The notes beneath the pieces are model-generated. The model was not told the DNA's origin, ran no database searches, and saw only the letters and a list, made by a program, of their open reading frames with translations. DNA of 64,000 bases from Streptomyces sp. TBY4. GTDB taxonomy: Bacteria; Actinomycetota; Actinomycetes; Streptomycetales; Streptomycetaceae. A program made the translations under genes and the position numbers. Positions 25,555-36,972 of this stretch are shown here, piece by piece (the first letter of the stretch is position 1; the number at the start of each line of letters is the position of its first letter). Where the stretch lies: contig NZ_JANAVF010000015.1 of the NCBI RefSeq assembly GCF_024213195.1, positions 62,001 through 126,000 on the forward strand, written 5' to 3'.

Positions 25555-27276
25555 ATGTCAGCAGGGAACACCGCGGGGAACAGCGGTGCGGAGAACGCCG
25601 GTCCCGGTGCGGAGAACGCCGGTGCGGACAACGCCGGGACGGCGGACGCCACGCCGGCGGAGCCCGCTTCCGCGGGGCCCGTGCCGGGCGTCCCCGTGCC
25701 ACTCGCGCCGCCCGGCTGGGATCCCAAGGCCTGGCAGGCCCACCAGCTGCGCAAGGAGCGCGCAGCCTCCGGTGCCTGGTCGATGGCCCCGCTCGCCTGG
25801 GCCGAGGCCGCGCGCCCGGCCGCCGTCGGGCCGGTGCCGGTCCTCGTGCTGGGCGCCGTACTCGCCTCCGGCGTCGCCGCCTCCCTGCTCCTCGGCGAGG
25901 GGCTCGGCCCCGGACTGCTCCTCGCGGTGGTGCCCGCGCTCGTCGCCGCCTGGGCGGCCGCCCGCGCGGCCGGCCGCACGCTGCGCCCGTGGACCGCGCT
26001 CTGGGCGCTCGGCTGTCTTGCGCTGCTCGCCGTGCCCGCCCTGCGCGCCTCAGCCTGGCCGGCCGTCGCGGCCCTGTTCGCGGCCCTCCTGACGGGCGCA
26101 CTGGCCCTGCACGGCAGCCGCCGCTGGCCCGGCATCCTGCTCGGCCCCGTCGGCCTCCTGGACTCCGCCGTCCTCGGGGTGCGCTGGGTCTGGCAGGGCC
26201 TGCGCTCGCGCGGCGAGGGGCGCCGGGAGCGCTGGCTGCCCGTGGCGAAGGCGGCCCTGGTGGCGGTGGTCCTGCTGGCGCTCTTCGGCACCCTGTTCGC
26301 CTCCGCCGACGCGGCGTTCGCGGATCTGCTGAGCGGGCTGACCCCCGACGTCAGCGGCATGGGCGGCCCCGTCCGCTTCCTGCTCTTCGCGCTGGGTCTG
26401 CTCGTCGCGATCACCGTGGCCCGCACGGCCGCCGCCCCCTCCCGCTGGGACCGGATCGAGGTGCGGCCGGGGAAGGCGCGCTCCCGGGTGGAGTGGGCCC
26501 TTCCGCTCATCGTGCTGAACCTGCTGTTCGCCGCCTTCAACGCCGTCCAGCTCGCCGTCCTCTTCGGCGGCTACCGCAAGGTCCTGGAGTCCACCGGCCT
26601 CACCTACGCCGCCTACGCGCGGCAGGGTTTCTGGCAGCTGCTCTGGGCCACCCTGCTCACCCTCGCCGTCATCGCGCTGGCCCTGCGCTGGGCCCCGCGC
26701 GCCGGGGCCGGCGACCGGCGGCTGGTGCGGGTCGTGCTCGGCACGCTCTGCGCGCTGACCCTCGTCGTCGTCGCCTCGGCGCTGCGCCGCATGGACCTGT
26801 ACGTGGATGCGTACGGGCTGACCAGGCTCCGCCTGTCGGTGGCCGGCATGGAGCTGTGGCTCGGGCTGGTCATCGTACTGATCATGGTCGGAGGGCTGTT
26901 CGGCGCGCGCTGGCTGCCCCGGGCGGTCGCGGGGAGCGCCGTGGCGGCCGTACTGGCCTTCGGGCTGATCTCCCCCGACGGGGTGATCGCGGAGGGCAAC
27001 GTCACGCGGTACGAGCGGGACGGCAAGATCGACCTGGCCTACTTCCAGTCGCTGTCGGCGGACGCGGTGCCCGCCCTGGACCGGCTGCCCGAGCCCCAGC
27101 GATCCTGCGCGCTGCGCGGGATCGCCAGGGAGCTGGCGGCGGCGGACCCGGCGCCCTGGTACGCGACGAGCCTGGGGGAGCGCCGGGCCCGGGAGATCCT
27201 GGGCGAACGCCCGGTGAGCGCCTCGTACGAGCAGTGCAGGAGCCTGGGCGCCTTCGGGACCCGGATCGAGTACTGA
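25555..27276 (+). CDS. DUF4173 family multi-pass membrane protein
   Basis: Integral membrane protein of 573 residues with about a dozen hydrophobic segments (for example VPVLVLGAVLASGVAASLLL, LVAVVLLALFGTLFA and FLLFALGLLVAITVA). The RMDLYVDAYGLTRLRL segment is characteristic of DUF4173 proteins. The cytosolic N-terminus holds a small Ala/Asn/Gly repeat (NAGPGAENAGADNAG), coded by a 9-15 bp repeat. A soluble C-terminal part carries DRLPEPQRSCALRG and ends on a Cys-containing tail. ATG 25555 follows GGGGAGGGGAA. Function unknown; it is convergent with the MFS pump gene. Confidence 0.82.
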   Translation: MSAGNTAGNSGAENAGPGAENAGADNAGTADATPAEPASAGPVPGVPVPLAPPGWDPKAWQAHQLRKERAASGAWSMAPLAWAEAARPAAVGPVPVLVLGAVLASGVAASLLLGEGLGPGLLLAVVPALVAAWAAARAAGRTLRPWTALWALGCLALLAVPALRASAWPAVAALFAALLTGALALHGSRRWPGILLGPVGLLDSAVLGVRWVWQGLRSRGEGRRERWLPVAKAALVAVVLLALFGTLFASADAAFADLLSGLTPDVSGMGGPVRFLLFALGLLVAITVARTAAAPSRWDRIEVRPGKARSRVEWALPLIVLNLLFAAFNAVQLAVLFGGYRKVLESTGLTYAAYARQGFWQLLWATLLTLAVIALALRWAPRAGAGDRRLVRVVLGTLCALTLVVVASALRRMDLYVDAYGLTRLRLSVAGMELWLGLVIVLIMVGGLFGARWLPRAVAGSAVAAVLAFGLISPDGVIAEGNVTRYERDGKIDLAYFQSLSADAVPALDRLPEPQRSCALRGIARELAAADPAPWYATSLGERRAREILGERPVSASYEQCRSLGAFGTRIEY

Positions 27277-27318
27277 GCCGAAGGCGCCCGCCCGGACCCC
27301 TCGTACGGGACCGCCTGC

Positions 27319-28872
27319 TCAGGCGGCCGGACCGGCTTTGGCGGCGGTTCCGTTCAGGGCCTCCAGGTCGCTCGCGCGCACCCGGATCACCAGCAGGGCG
27401 GTGAGGAGCGAGATCGCCGCCATGGCCACGGCGGCGACGAAGGCGGCGGCGATGCCGCGGGTGAGGACGAGGTCCCCCCAGGGGTCGGGCAGCCGGCCGG
27501 TCCGCAGGAACGCCTCCAGTTGTCCCTGGTCGGCGCGGGCCCGGAAGTCCGGGACCTGCCGGGCGGCTTCGCCGCGGCCGGCCGTGCCGAAGACGGTGAC
27601 CAGGATGGACAGTCCGAGCGAGCCGCCGACCTGCTGGCTCGCGTTGAGCAGTCCGGAGGCCGCGCCCGCCTCCTGCGGGGCCACTCCGGAGACGGCGATG
27701 AGGGTGAGGGTGACGAAGTTGAGGCCCATGCCGAAGCCGAAGAGCAGCATCGGGCCCAGCACCCCGGACAGGTAGGAGCTGTCGGTGTCGATGAAGGACA
27801 GCCAGGCCAGGCCGGCGCCGGTGAGGGCGGATCCGGTCACCATGAACGGTTTGGGGCCGAGGCGCGGCAGCAGGCGCTGCGAGAGTCCGGCGGCGATGAC
27901 GATGGCGGCGGTGATGGGCAGGAAGCCGATGCCGGAGCGGATCGGGGAGAAGCCCAGCACGTTCTGCACGAACTGGACGATGAAGAAGAACATGCCGAAC
28001 ATCGCGGCGGCCAGGCTGAGCATGATCACGTAGGTGCCGGTGCGGTTGCGCGCGGCGAACATGCGCAGCGGGATGATCGGATCGGCGGCCCGGGACTCGA
28101 CGAGCACGAAGGCCGCGAGCAGGAGGACGGCGACGCCGAAGGAGCCGATGGTCATGCCGTCGCGCCAGCCGTCCTGGGATGCGCGGATGAAGCCGTAGAC
28201 GAGCGCGGTCATGCCTCCGGTGGAGGTGAGGGCTCCGGCGATGTCGAAGCGGCCCGGGTGGCGCTGGGACTCGCTGATGTAGAGCGGGGTCAGGAACGCG
28301 ATCAGCAGCCCGATCGGCACGTTGACGAAGAAGACCCAGCGCCAGTCGAGCCATTCGGTGAGCATGCCGCCGGCCAGCAGGCCGATGGCGCCGCCGCCCG
28401 CGGAGACGGCGGCGAACACGCCGAAGGCCCGGTTGCGCTCGGGGCCCTCGGCGAAGGTCGTGGTGATCAGGGCGAGCGAGGTAGGTGAGGCGATGGCGCC
28501 GCCGACGCCCTGCAGGGCGCGGGCGGCGAGCAACTGCCAGGATTCCTCGGCGAATCCGCCGAGCAGGGAGGCCAGGGTGAAGAGCAGGATGCCGGTCAGG
28601 AAGACGCGGCGCCGGCCCAGGATGTCGCCGGCCCGGCCGCCGAGCAGCAGCAGACCGCCGAAGGCGAGCGTGTAGGCGCTGATCACCCAGGACAGGTCGG
28701 TGGTGGAGATCGCCAGGTCGTTCTGGATGTGCGGGAGCGCGATGTTCACGATCGTCGCGTCGAGGACGACCATGAGCTGGCAGGCGGCGATGACGGTGAG
28801 CGCCACTCCGGGGCGCCCCCCTCGGCGGGCCGCGGCCGGTATCCGGGGTGTGGAGAGCTGAGGAGTTGTCAC
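27319..28872 (-). CDS. DHA2-family MFS drug efflux transporter
   Basis: Proton-coupled multidrug efflux pump of 517 residues and about 14 transmembrane segments, EmrB/QacA type. Motif C-like and DHA2 signatures are seen: VVLDATIVNIALPHIQ in TM1, LLLLGGRAGDILGRRRVF (motif A), LQGVGGAIASPTSLALI, and WRWVFFVNVPIG. GTG 28872 follows GGGGGGACC; an upstream in-frame start would overlap the operator. It is divergent from a TetR regulator and faces two matching inverted repeats, the classical arrangement of a drug-inducible pump. Substrate unknown. Confidence 0.92.
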   Translation of the reverse strand: MTTPQLSTPRIPAAARRGGRPGVALTVIAACQLMVVLDATIVNIALPHIQNDLAISTTDLSWVISAYTLAFGGLLLLGGRAGDILGRRRVFLTGILLFTLASLLGGFAEESWQLLAARALQGVGGAIASPTSLALITTTFAEGPERNRAFGVFAAVSAGGGAIGLLAGGMLTEWLDWRWVFFVNVPIGLLIAFLTPLYISESQRHPGRFDIAGALTSTGGMTALVYGFIRASQDGWRDGMTIGSFGVAVLLLAAFVLVESRAADPIIPLRMFAARNRTGTYVIMLSLAAAMFGMFFFIVQFVQNVLGFSPIRSGIGFLPITAAIVIAAGLSQRLLPRLGPKPFMVTGSALTGAGLAWLSFIDTDSSYLSGVLGPMLLFGFGMGLNFVTLTLIAVSGVAPQEAGAASGLLNASQQVGGSLGLSILVTVFGTAGRGEAARQVPDFRARADQGQLEAFLRTGRLPDPWGDLVLTRGIAAAFVAAVAMAAISLLTALLVIRVRASDLEALNGTAAKAGPAA

Positions 28873-28895
28873 TGTGGGTCCCCCCAAGTGAAATA

Positions 28896-28913
28896 GTGAA
28901 CGCAATCGTTCAC
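28896..28913. promoter_or_regulatory. TetR-type operator 1 for MFS pump
   Basis: GTGAACGCAATCGTTCAC: 7-bp perfect arms around a CAAT spacer, 24 bp upstream of the pump's GTG start. Same core as operator 2. Confidence 0.8.
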
Positions 28914-28937
28914 GGCGATTCCACGGTAGGGAGCCCG

Positions 28938-28965
28938 CCTTAGTGAACGCAACCGTTCACTAAGG
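28938..28965. promoter_or_regulatory. TetR-type operator 2 between pump and regulator
   Basis: Perfect 12-bp arms CCTTAGTGAACG / CGTTCACTAAGG around CAAC. The GTGAACG...CGTTCAC core is shared with operator 1, 42 bp away, so the regulator likely represses both itself and the pump. Confidence 0.82.
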
Positions 28966-29012
28966 CTGAAAATGTGTGCGACGGACGCATGAGCCGGTCG
29001 GAGGTCATGGGA

Positions 29013-29615
29013 GTGGTGGGCTCACGCGGGCCGGATCCGGCCCCGGGCCGCAGACGCGGACCCGAACTCGAACGGGCGATTCTCGATGCCGCGTTGGAGC
29101 AGTTGAGCACCACGGGCTGGAACGCCCTCACCATGGAGGGCGTGGCCTCGGGGGCGCAGACGGGCAAGGCCGCCCTGTACCGGCGCTGGCCCTCCAAGGC
29201 GGACCTGGTGGCCGAGGCGCTGCGGACGCGGCTGCCGCCGCTCGGTGAGATCGCGGACCTGGGATCGGTGCGCGAGGACCTGTACGCGCTGTGCGTGCGG
29301 ATGCGGGACGTGATGCGGTCGCGGGCCGGGCAGGCGCTGCGGAGGGTGCTTCACGAGTGCGATCACACCCACGCGGAGCGGTTCCGCGACCTGGTCCGGG
29401 CCGGGCTGTACGAACCGGCGCACGTACGGATCGGTGAACTGGTGCACCGCGGAATCGAGCGGGGCGACGTCCGGCCGGACGCGACCGGTCCGCTTCTCGT
29501 CCAGGTCATCCCGGCGCTGCTGATGTACCGCGCGAAGGTGTGCGGGAGCGAATGGCCGGACGCGGAGATCGCCGAGATGATCGACGGGGTGATGGTGCCG
29601 CTGCTCAGGGCGTGA
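29013..29615 (+). CDS. TetR-family repressor of the divergent MFS pump
   Basis: TetR/AcrR-type regulator of 200 residues. N-terminal DNA-binding HTH (ILDAALEQLSTTGWNALTME, then VASGAQTGKAALYRRWPSKADL) and a C-terminal ligand domain of the TetR_C_11/C33-like type. GTG 29013 is preferred because GGAGGT lies 7 bp upstream; ATG 28989 and ATG 29007 are in frame but have no well-placed ribosome site. Two GTGAACG...CGTTCAC inverted repeats in the divergent promoter are its likely targets. Confidence 0.88.
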   Translation: MVGSRGPDPAPGRRRGPELERAILDAALEQLSTTGWNALTMEGVASGAQTGKAALYRRWPSKADLVAEALRTRLPPLGEIADLGSVREDLYALCVRMRDVMRSRAGQALRRVLHECDHTHAERFRDLVRAGLYEPAHVRIGELVHRGIERGDVRPDATGPLLVQVIPALLMYRAKVCGSEWPDAEIAEMIDGVMVPLLRA

Positions 29616-29794
29616 GACGGGGCGGGCGGTCCGCGGGGCGGTCCGCAGGGCGCGGAGGTGGCCGGGGAGCGGCCGTGAGGGGACGGCGGCACGGCCGGGA
29701 AGCGGCGACGGCACGGCCGGGGGAGGGGCGCCGGAGCGGCCGCGAGGGGGCGGGGTGTGCAGGCGGCCCGGGGCGGCGTAACCTTGCTGGCGCC

Positions 29795-30505
29795 ATGCCG
29801 TACGAAGCACCCACTCACACCGTCGAACGCTCCCTCCGGGCGACCACCGGCGCCAAGGTCATCGCCGGGGTCGACGAAGTCGGACGAGGGGCCTGGGCCG
29901 GTCCCGTCACCGTCTGCGCGGCGGTCACCGGTCTGCGCCGGCCGCCCGCCGGACTCACCGACTCCAAACTGCTCACCCCCAAGCGCCGCGACGTGCTCGT
30001 CGGCGTCCTGGAGGACTGGGTCACGGCCTACGCCCTGGGCCACTCGTCCCCCGAGGAGATCGACGAGCTCGGGATGACCGCCGCCCTGCGCCTCGCCGCG
30101 GTGCGCGCCCTGGAGGCGCTGCCCGTGCGGCCCGACGCGGTGATACTCGACGGCAAGCACGACTACCTCGGTGCGCCCTGGCAGGTCCGGACGGTGATCA
30201 AGGGCGACCAGTCCTGCGTCGCCGTCGCCGCGGCCTCGGTGATCGCCAAGGTCCGGCGCGACCGGATGATGGCCGAGATCGGTGAACAGGGCGGCGGAAT
30301 CGAGGACTTCGCTTTCGCCGCCAACGCCGGATATCCCTCGCCGGTGCACCGGGCGGCCCTGGAGGAGCGCGGTCCGACCGCGTACCACCGGCTCTCCTGG
30401 TCCTACCTCGACGCACTGCCCCGCTGGAGCCACCTCAAGAAGGTCCGGCGCAGCGAGGAATCGATGGAGCTGGAAAACGGAGGCCAACTCGGCTTCGATT
30501 TCTGA
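29795..30505 (+). CDS. rnhB: Ribonuclease HII
   Basis: RNase HII of 236 residues, which cuts RNA in RNA-DNA hybrids and removes misincorporated ribonucleotides. Catalytic Asp-Glu in GVDEVGRGAWAGPV, a further Asp in VILDGKHDYLG, and the DKGDQSCVAVAAAS-like block reading IKGDQSCVAVAAASVIAKV. The C-terminus carries an HLKKVRRS basic tail. ATG 29795 lacks a clear ribosome site and could be read as leaderless. The upstream 179-bp gap holds short GC-rich direct repeats (ACGGC-GGCACGGCCGGG twice) and no gene. Confidence 0.93.
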   Translation: MPYEAPTHTVERSLRATTGAKVIAGVDEVGRGAWAGPVTVCAAVTGLRRPPAGLTDSKLLTPKRRDVLVGVLEDWVTAYALGHSSPEEIDELGMTAALRLAAVRALEALPVRPDAVILDGKHDYLGAPWQVRTVIKGDQSCVAVAAASVIAKVRRDRMMAEIGEQGGGIEDFAFAANAGYPSPVHRAALEERGPTAYHRLSWSYLDALPRWSHLKKVRRSEESMELENGGQLGFDF

Positions 30506-30554
30506 TCGCACACAGGTGCCACCAACCGGTACGTTTCGCACCGGTGTTTGATAG

Positions 30555-31154
30555 TTGTCAGCTCACGCCTCTCACCCCCGCCCCGAGGAGCCTCAGATTC
30601 ACGAGAGTGCCCAGGGTCCCCGCGTCACGCCGGCCGCCAGCCGCAGCGCGCAGACCCCCCGCCCCGTACCCGGTCCCCGTCCCGCCCCCAGGCCCGCTCC
30701 GCCCGCGCCGCGGAAACCGCAGGCCGCCCGTGTACCCGCAGCCGCCACCGCACCCTCGGTCTCGGCATCCGTACCGCAGGTCCAGCTGATCCCGGCATCC
30801 GCCGAGGGTGCGCTGGACGCGGCCGAAGAGGCCGTGGACCTGCTGCTCGACACCGGGCGCGCGCCCGGTGACATCCTGGTGCTCACCACCGGCGACCCGC
30901 ACCCGTGGGCCGCGCACGAGCTGTCCTTCGGCGAGGCCGCGTACTGGGCCCTGCACGATGCCGGGGACGACGTCTTCTACGCGGACGCGGCGCAGGTCCA
31001 GCGCGCCGCCGGCCGTCCCGTCGTGGTCTTCGCGGCCAACGGCGGACCGGCCGACGCCGCCGCCCTGCAGGTCGCGCGCGCCCGAGCCGGTGCGCTGCTG
31101 ATCGTGTGCGGCGAGCCGCAGCAGATCAACTCCGTGCTGGGCGCGGGCGTCTGA
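30555..31154 (+). CDS. Conserved Streptomyces hypothetical protein with Pro-rich N-terminus
   Basis: About 199 residues. The N-terminal 75 are Pro/Ala/Arg-rich and disordered; the rest (AAEEAVDLLLDTGRAPGDILVLTTGD, given here as its two halves joined) is an alpha-beta domain reminiscent of the C-terminal UvrD/Rep-type fold that follows helicase motifs, but with no catalytic residues. Two stops lie just before a TTG at 30555, which is the only start-like codon before the conserved region; the true start is therefore uncertain. Between rnhB and recQ. Function unknown. Confidence 0.6.
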   Translation: MSAHASHPRPEEPQIHESAQGPRVTPAASRSAQTPRPVPGPRPAPRPAPPAPRKPQAARVPAAATAPSVSASVPQVQLIPASAEGALDAAEEAVDLLLDTGRAPGDILVLTTGDPHPWAAHELSFGEAAYWALHDAGDDVFYADAAQVQRAAGRPVVVFAANGGPADAAALQVARARAGALLIVCGEPQQINSVLGAGV

Positions 31155-31331
31155 CGCCCCGTACCCCCGTACGGTCGAGGGGTGGGGCGGGTCGGTGGCC
31201 GGCCCTGCCGAAGTCCGAGGCCTGACCAGCCGTACGCCCGTTCCGGGTGTACGGCCATTGGTCGTTCCCGGGGTACGGGGCCCTGCACGCTCGGCGTGCC
31301 TCGGTGGCGTACGCGTCGGTGGCGTACGGGA

Positions 31332-31958
31332 TCAGCGCGCCGCCGTGCGGCGCAGTGCCTCCGCGGCTCCGCCGCCGCGCAGGGCGAGCGGGGCGAACTC
31401 GGACGGCGTGTCGCCGAGGCGCTCAGGCCGGGAGTCGGAGCTGGGGCTCCGGCCGCCGCGGCCTTCGCCCAGCACCTGCCAGCCGCCCCGGGTCAGCGTG
31501 ATGTACGCCCCGCAGCGCAGTCCGTGCAGGGTGCAGGCGTCCCGCAGCCCCCACATCCAGGCCCCGTCCTCCTCGGTCCACCGCTCGTCCCCGTCGCGGC
31601 AGAACATCAGCACGGCGGTCCGTACCGGGGTGCGTCTGCGCAGGTCGTGCGGGATGACCCGGCGCAGCCGCGAGAGCAGGGCGTTGCGGTACTCCCAGCC
31701 GTCGGCCGTCGTGGCGCGCTGAACGAAGGAGGCGCTGGCCACGAGCCGCTCCTCGGGCCCGAGCACCGCGATCACCGCCGTGGACGGGACGGGGCTGTGC
31801 CGCGAGTGCAGTCCGCTGACGACCTCGCGCGGATTGCGCAGCAGCGGGACGCCCGACGCCGTCCACTGGGAGGGTTCCAGCAGTCTGCCGTGCCGGCTGG
31901 CGCCGCCGGTGGCCGTGGTCAGGGACGTGGTCGAGGGCGGGGCGAATCCGAAGGTCAC
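31332..31958 (-). CDS. Conserved Streptomyces hypothetical protein
   Basis: Protein of 208 residues with no family I recognise. The middle reads as an alternating strand-helix fold (AVIAVLGPEERLVASASFV, TPVRTAVLMFCRDGDERW, GLRCGAYITLTRGGWQVLG) with a Trp/Asp/Glu-rich patch (RWTEEDGAWMWGLRDACTLHG). GTG 31958 follows GGGAGGA, so the start is well supported. It converges with the preceding hypothetical gene and is divergent from recQ across a 295-bp gap in which I see no other gene. Confidence 0.65.
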   Translation of the reverse strand: MTFGFAPPSTTSLTTATGGASRHGRLLEPSQWTASGVPLLRNPREVVSGLHSRHSPVPSTAVIAVLGPEERLVASASFVQRATTADGWEYRNALLSRLRRVIPHDLRRRTPVRTAVLMFCRDGDERWTEEDGAWMWGLRDACTLHGLRCGAYITLTRGGWQVLGEGRGGRSPSSDSRPERLGDTPSEFAPLALRGGGAAEALRRTAAR

Positions 31959-32253
31959 GGTCCTCCCTTCGGGTACACGCCCGCGAACGGGCACAGCTGG
32001 GATGCGGGCGCGCCGCGGCCCGGCCCGGGAGGGCGCCGGCGAGCCGAGCGGGGGCAGGACAATTCTCGCGTGGCCCGTGAGCATGCGGCAACGAGCAATT
32101 GGAGCCGCCGACCGGAATTCGCCGGTATGCCGTTCATATCCTTGCCCCGCCACGCCGAAGACGACTCATCCGGTCAAGCGGGGACCGTTCGCGGGCCGGA
32201 CGACACGCTGGGTGAATTGGCCGATTGTCCTAGGCATCGGGTTGCATGGGGGC

Positions 32254-34404
<2,151 letters not shown>

Positions 34405-34593
34405 GAGCGCCCCGGCGCACGCAGCACTCGTAGGCCCCTCGAAGCGGGAGTCGGCGGCAACTCTTCGCCAAGTCGGGGCCGGTTGTCCGCCAAGTCAAGA
34501 CCGGGCCCGGCTTCGTAGGATCCCCGCAGGAGGTCGAGCCTTCTGCGCCGAAGTCGTGGCGCGGCGGACTGAATACGGGGGTAGGCCGGGCTC

Positions 34594-36205
34594 ATGGCAA
34601 CGAAATTGCTCATGGAGGGTCATGGCCCCGAGGCCACCGTCGAGCAGATCCTGCGGGACGTCCTCGGGGGCGAACCGGACCAGGGGCTGATCGACGTCAC
34701 GGCCGAGGCCGGCGGGAATTCCCGGCTGCTCGCCGAATGCGCGACCGGGCTCGTGGAGGAAGGGCTGGTAAAGGAGTACGGCGGAACGGTCGGACTGACG
34801 GAGCCGCGGGTCCCGGGCCGTGTGGTGGCCTTCGTGAAGCGTCTTCTCGGCGATCTCAGTACGGACTGCCAGCGCTTCCTCAAAGTGGGGGCCGTCCTGG
34901 GCCGTTCCTTCATGCTGGAGGATGTTTCGAGGATGCTGGACGAATCCGCGGCCAGCCTGCTTTCCCCGCTGGACGAGGCGATATCCTCCGGTTTCGTCGT
35001 CGCCGCGGAACACCAGCTGGTATTCCAGAACGATTTCCTTCTGGCGGGAGCCATCGAATCGATCCCCGCTCCCGCGCGGGGCGCGTTGCGGCGCGAGGCG
35101 ATGGGCCGCTCCGGCAGGCGCGCGGAGCCGGCGGACCGGCAGTTCTGGGTGACCGGTCACCCGCTGTGGACGGCCGATCGTCCGGCCGGCCCGTCCGAAG
35201 GGGCCGCGGCCGGATCCGGAGAGGTCCACTCGAAGTCCCACGGCCTGATCATGGACGGAAGGGCGACGGCGGGAATCCGGACGGCGGAGCGCGTTCTCGC
35301 CGCCTCCACGAGTCCGGCTTCCGCACGGCTCGACGCGGAAGCGTCCGTGATCCTCGGGTACTCCCTCCTCGGCACGGAGGAAGCGGAGAAGCGCTCCGCG
35401 AGGATCCTGCGGGACCGGGGAGCCGGGCCGGGCGACGTCGCCGCGCTGATGGCGCTCACGGCGCTCTCCCATGCCCGCTGGCGCGCGGGGGAGCTGGGCG
35501 AGGGCCTCAGCCTGGGGCGCGCCGCGGTGCGGTACGGCGAGGACGCGGATCCCGTGTGGCGCCTCCATTTCCGGCTGGTACTGGCCGGGAAGCTCGCGAA
35601 CCTGCGGGAGTTCGACAAGGCCGAGTCGCTGATCGGCGAAGCGGAAGCCGGCCTGCGCGAACGGGGCACACGCGTCTGGGACGCCGCGCCCGCGGCGGTA
35701 CGGGCCCGGCTGTTCCTCCAGGCCGGACGGTTCGGGGAGGCCCGCCGGCAGGCGGAACCGGCGATCGCGACGGCCGGCCGGGACGCGGTTCCCCTGCTGC
35801 GGCCCCTCGCCTGCTCGGTGCTCAGCACCATCCACCTCTACAAGGGGAACCTGCCCGCGGCGACCGAGTACCTGAGGCGGGTGCAGGGGGAGTTCGAGAC
35901 GGACCAGGCGGTTCTCTACTCGCCGCAGTACGCCTGGACGGAGGTGCGCATCGCGGTGAAACGGGAGGGCCCGCGGGCCGCGGTCGAGCTGTTCTCCGAC
36001 AAGTACGGCCATCTGCCGACGCAGCGGAGCCTGTACATCGAGGATCTGGCCGCCGCCGCCTTCCTGGTCCGCCTGGCGCTGGACGTGGGTGACACCCACC
36101 TCAGGCGCAGCGTCCTCGAAACGGTCGACGGCCTCGCGGGCGACAACCCCGGCATCTCCGTCCTCGGCCTCGGCGCCCTGCACGCGAACGCACTGGTGGA
36201 CGGCG
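34594..36205 (+). pseudogene. LAL-type LuxR-family regulator remnant, both ends missing
   Basis: About 537 codons of a large ATP-binding LuxR (LAL) regulator. The visible part starts inside the lid region after the ATPase core (VEQILRDVLGGEPDQ, AGGNSRLLAE) and runs through RLLGDLSTDCQRFLKVGAVLGRSF and the TPR-like helical repeats (EAEAGLRERGTRVWDAAPAAV, then VRLALDVGDTHLRRSV). No Walker A/B lies upstream and no LuxR HTH follows: the frame runs on meaninglessly to 36912, while another frame from 36206 codes HMG-CoA reductase. The GGAGG-like 5' context could still allow translation of a truncated product. Judged broken at both ends. Confidence 0.8.
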
Positions 36206-36970
36206 AACCTGCTGTTCCTGCGCTTCGAGTTCAGCACCGGCGACGCCTCCGGGCACAACACGGCGACGCTGGCCGCGGACGCGCTCCTGACGCACATCCT
36301 CGGCGCCATTCCGGGGATCTCGTACGGCTCGATCTCCGCGAACTCCTGCACCGACAAGAAGGCGACCGCGATCAACGGCATCCTCGGCCGCGGCAAGAAC
36401 GTGGTCACCGAGCTGCTCGTACCGCGGGACATCGTCCGCGACCGCCTGCACACGACGGCCGCGAAGATGGCCGAGCTGAACGTGCGCAAGAACCTGATCG
36501 GCACCCTGCTCGCCGGCGGCATCCGCTCGGCCAACGCCCACTACGCGAACATGCTGCTCGGCTTCTACCTGGCGACGGGCCAGGACGCGGCCAACATCGT
36601 CCAGGGCTCGCAGGGCGTGACCGTGGCCGAGGACCGGGACGGCGACCTGTACTTCTCCTGCACCCTGCCGAACCTGATCGTCGGAACGGTCGGCAACGGA
36701 AAGGGACTCGACTTCGTCGAGGAGAACCTGGCGCGCCTGGGCTGCCGCGAGGAGCGCGAGCCCGGCGAGAACGCACGGCGGCTCGCGGTCATGGTGGCCT
36801 CGACGGTGCTGTGCGGCGAGCTCTCCCTCATGGCGGCGCAGACCAACCCCGGCGAACTGATGCGGGCGCACGTCGCGTTGGAGCGCAGGAGCGCGACCAC
36901 GGCCACGGCTGAGGTCACGGCTACGGCTACGGCCGGCGCCGCCGCGACGACCACGAAGATCGGACGGTAG
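36206..36970 (+). pseudogene. HMG-CoA reductase remnant, N-terminal third missing
   Basis: The frame from 36206 codes about 254 residues matching the C-terminal part of class I-like actinobacterial HMG-CoA reductase (mevalonate pathway): FEFSTGDASGHNTATL (catalytic Asp), CTDKKATAINGILGRGKNVV (catalytic Lys), AGGIRSANAHYANMLLGFYL, ATGQDAANIVQGSQGVTV, TLPNLIVGTVGNGKGLDF and PGENARRLAVMV. The N-terminal roughly 110-120 residues, including the usual catalytic Glu region, are absent and no start codon fits; the join to the regulator remnant is at about 36205. The SGNYC context common in relatives reads SANSC. An Ala/Thr repeat tail ends the frame. Confidence 0.88.
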
Positions 36971-36972
36971 AC

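Noticed and set aside
36206..36970. Functional short HMG-CoA reductase
   Set aside because: No start codon or ribosome site, N-terminal third missing and the frame begins inside another gene fragment.
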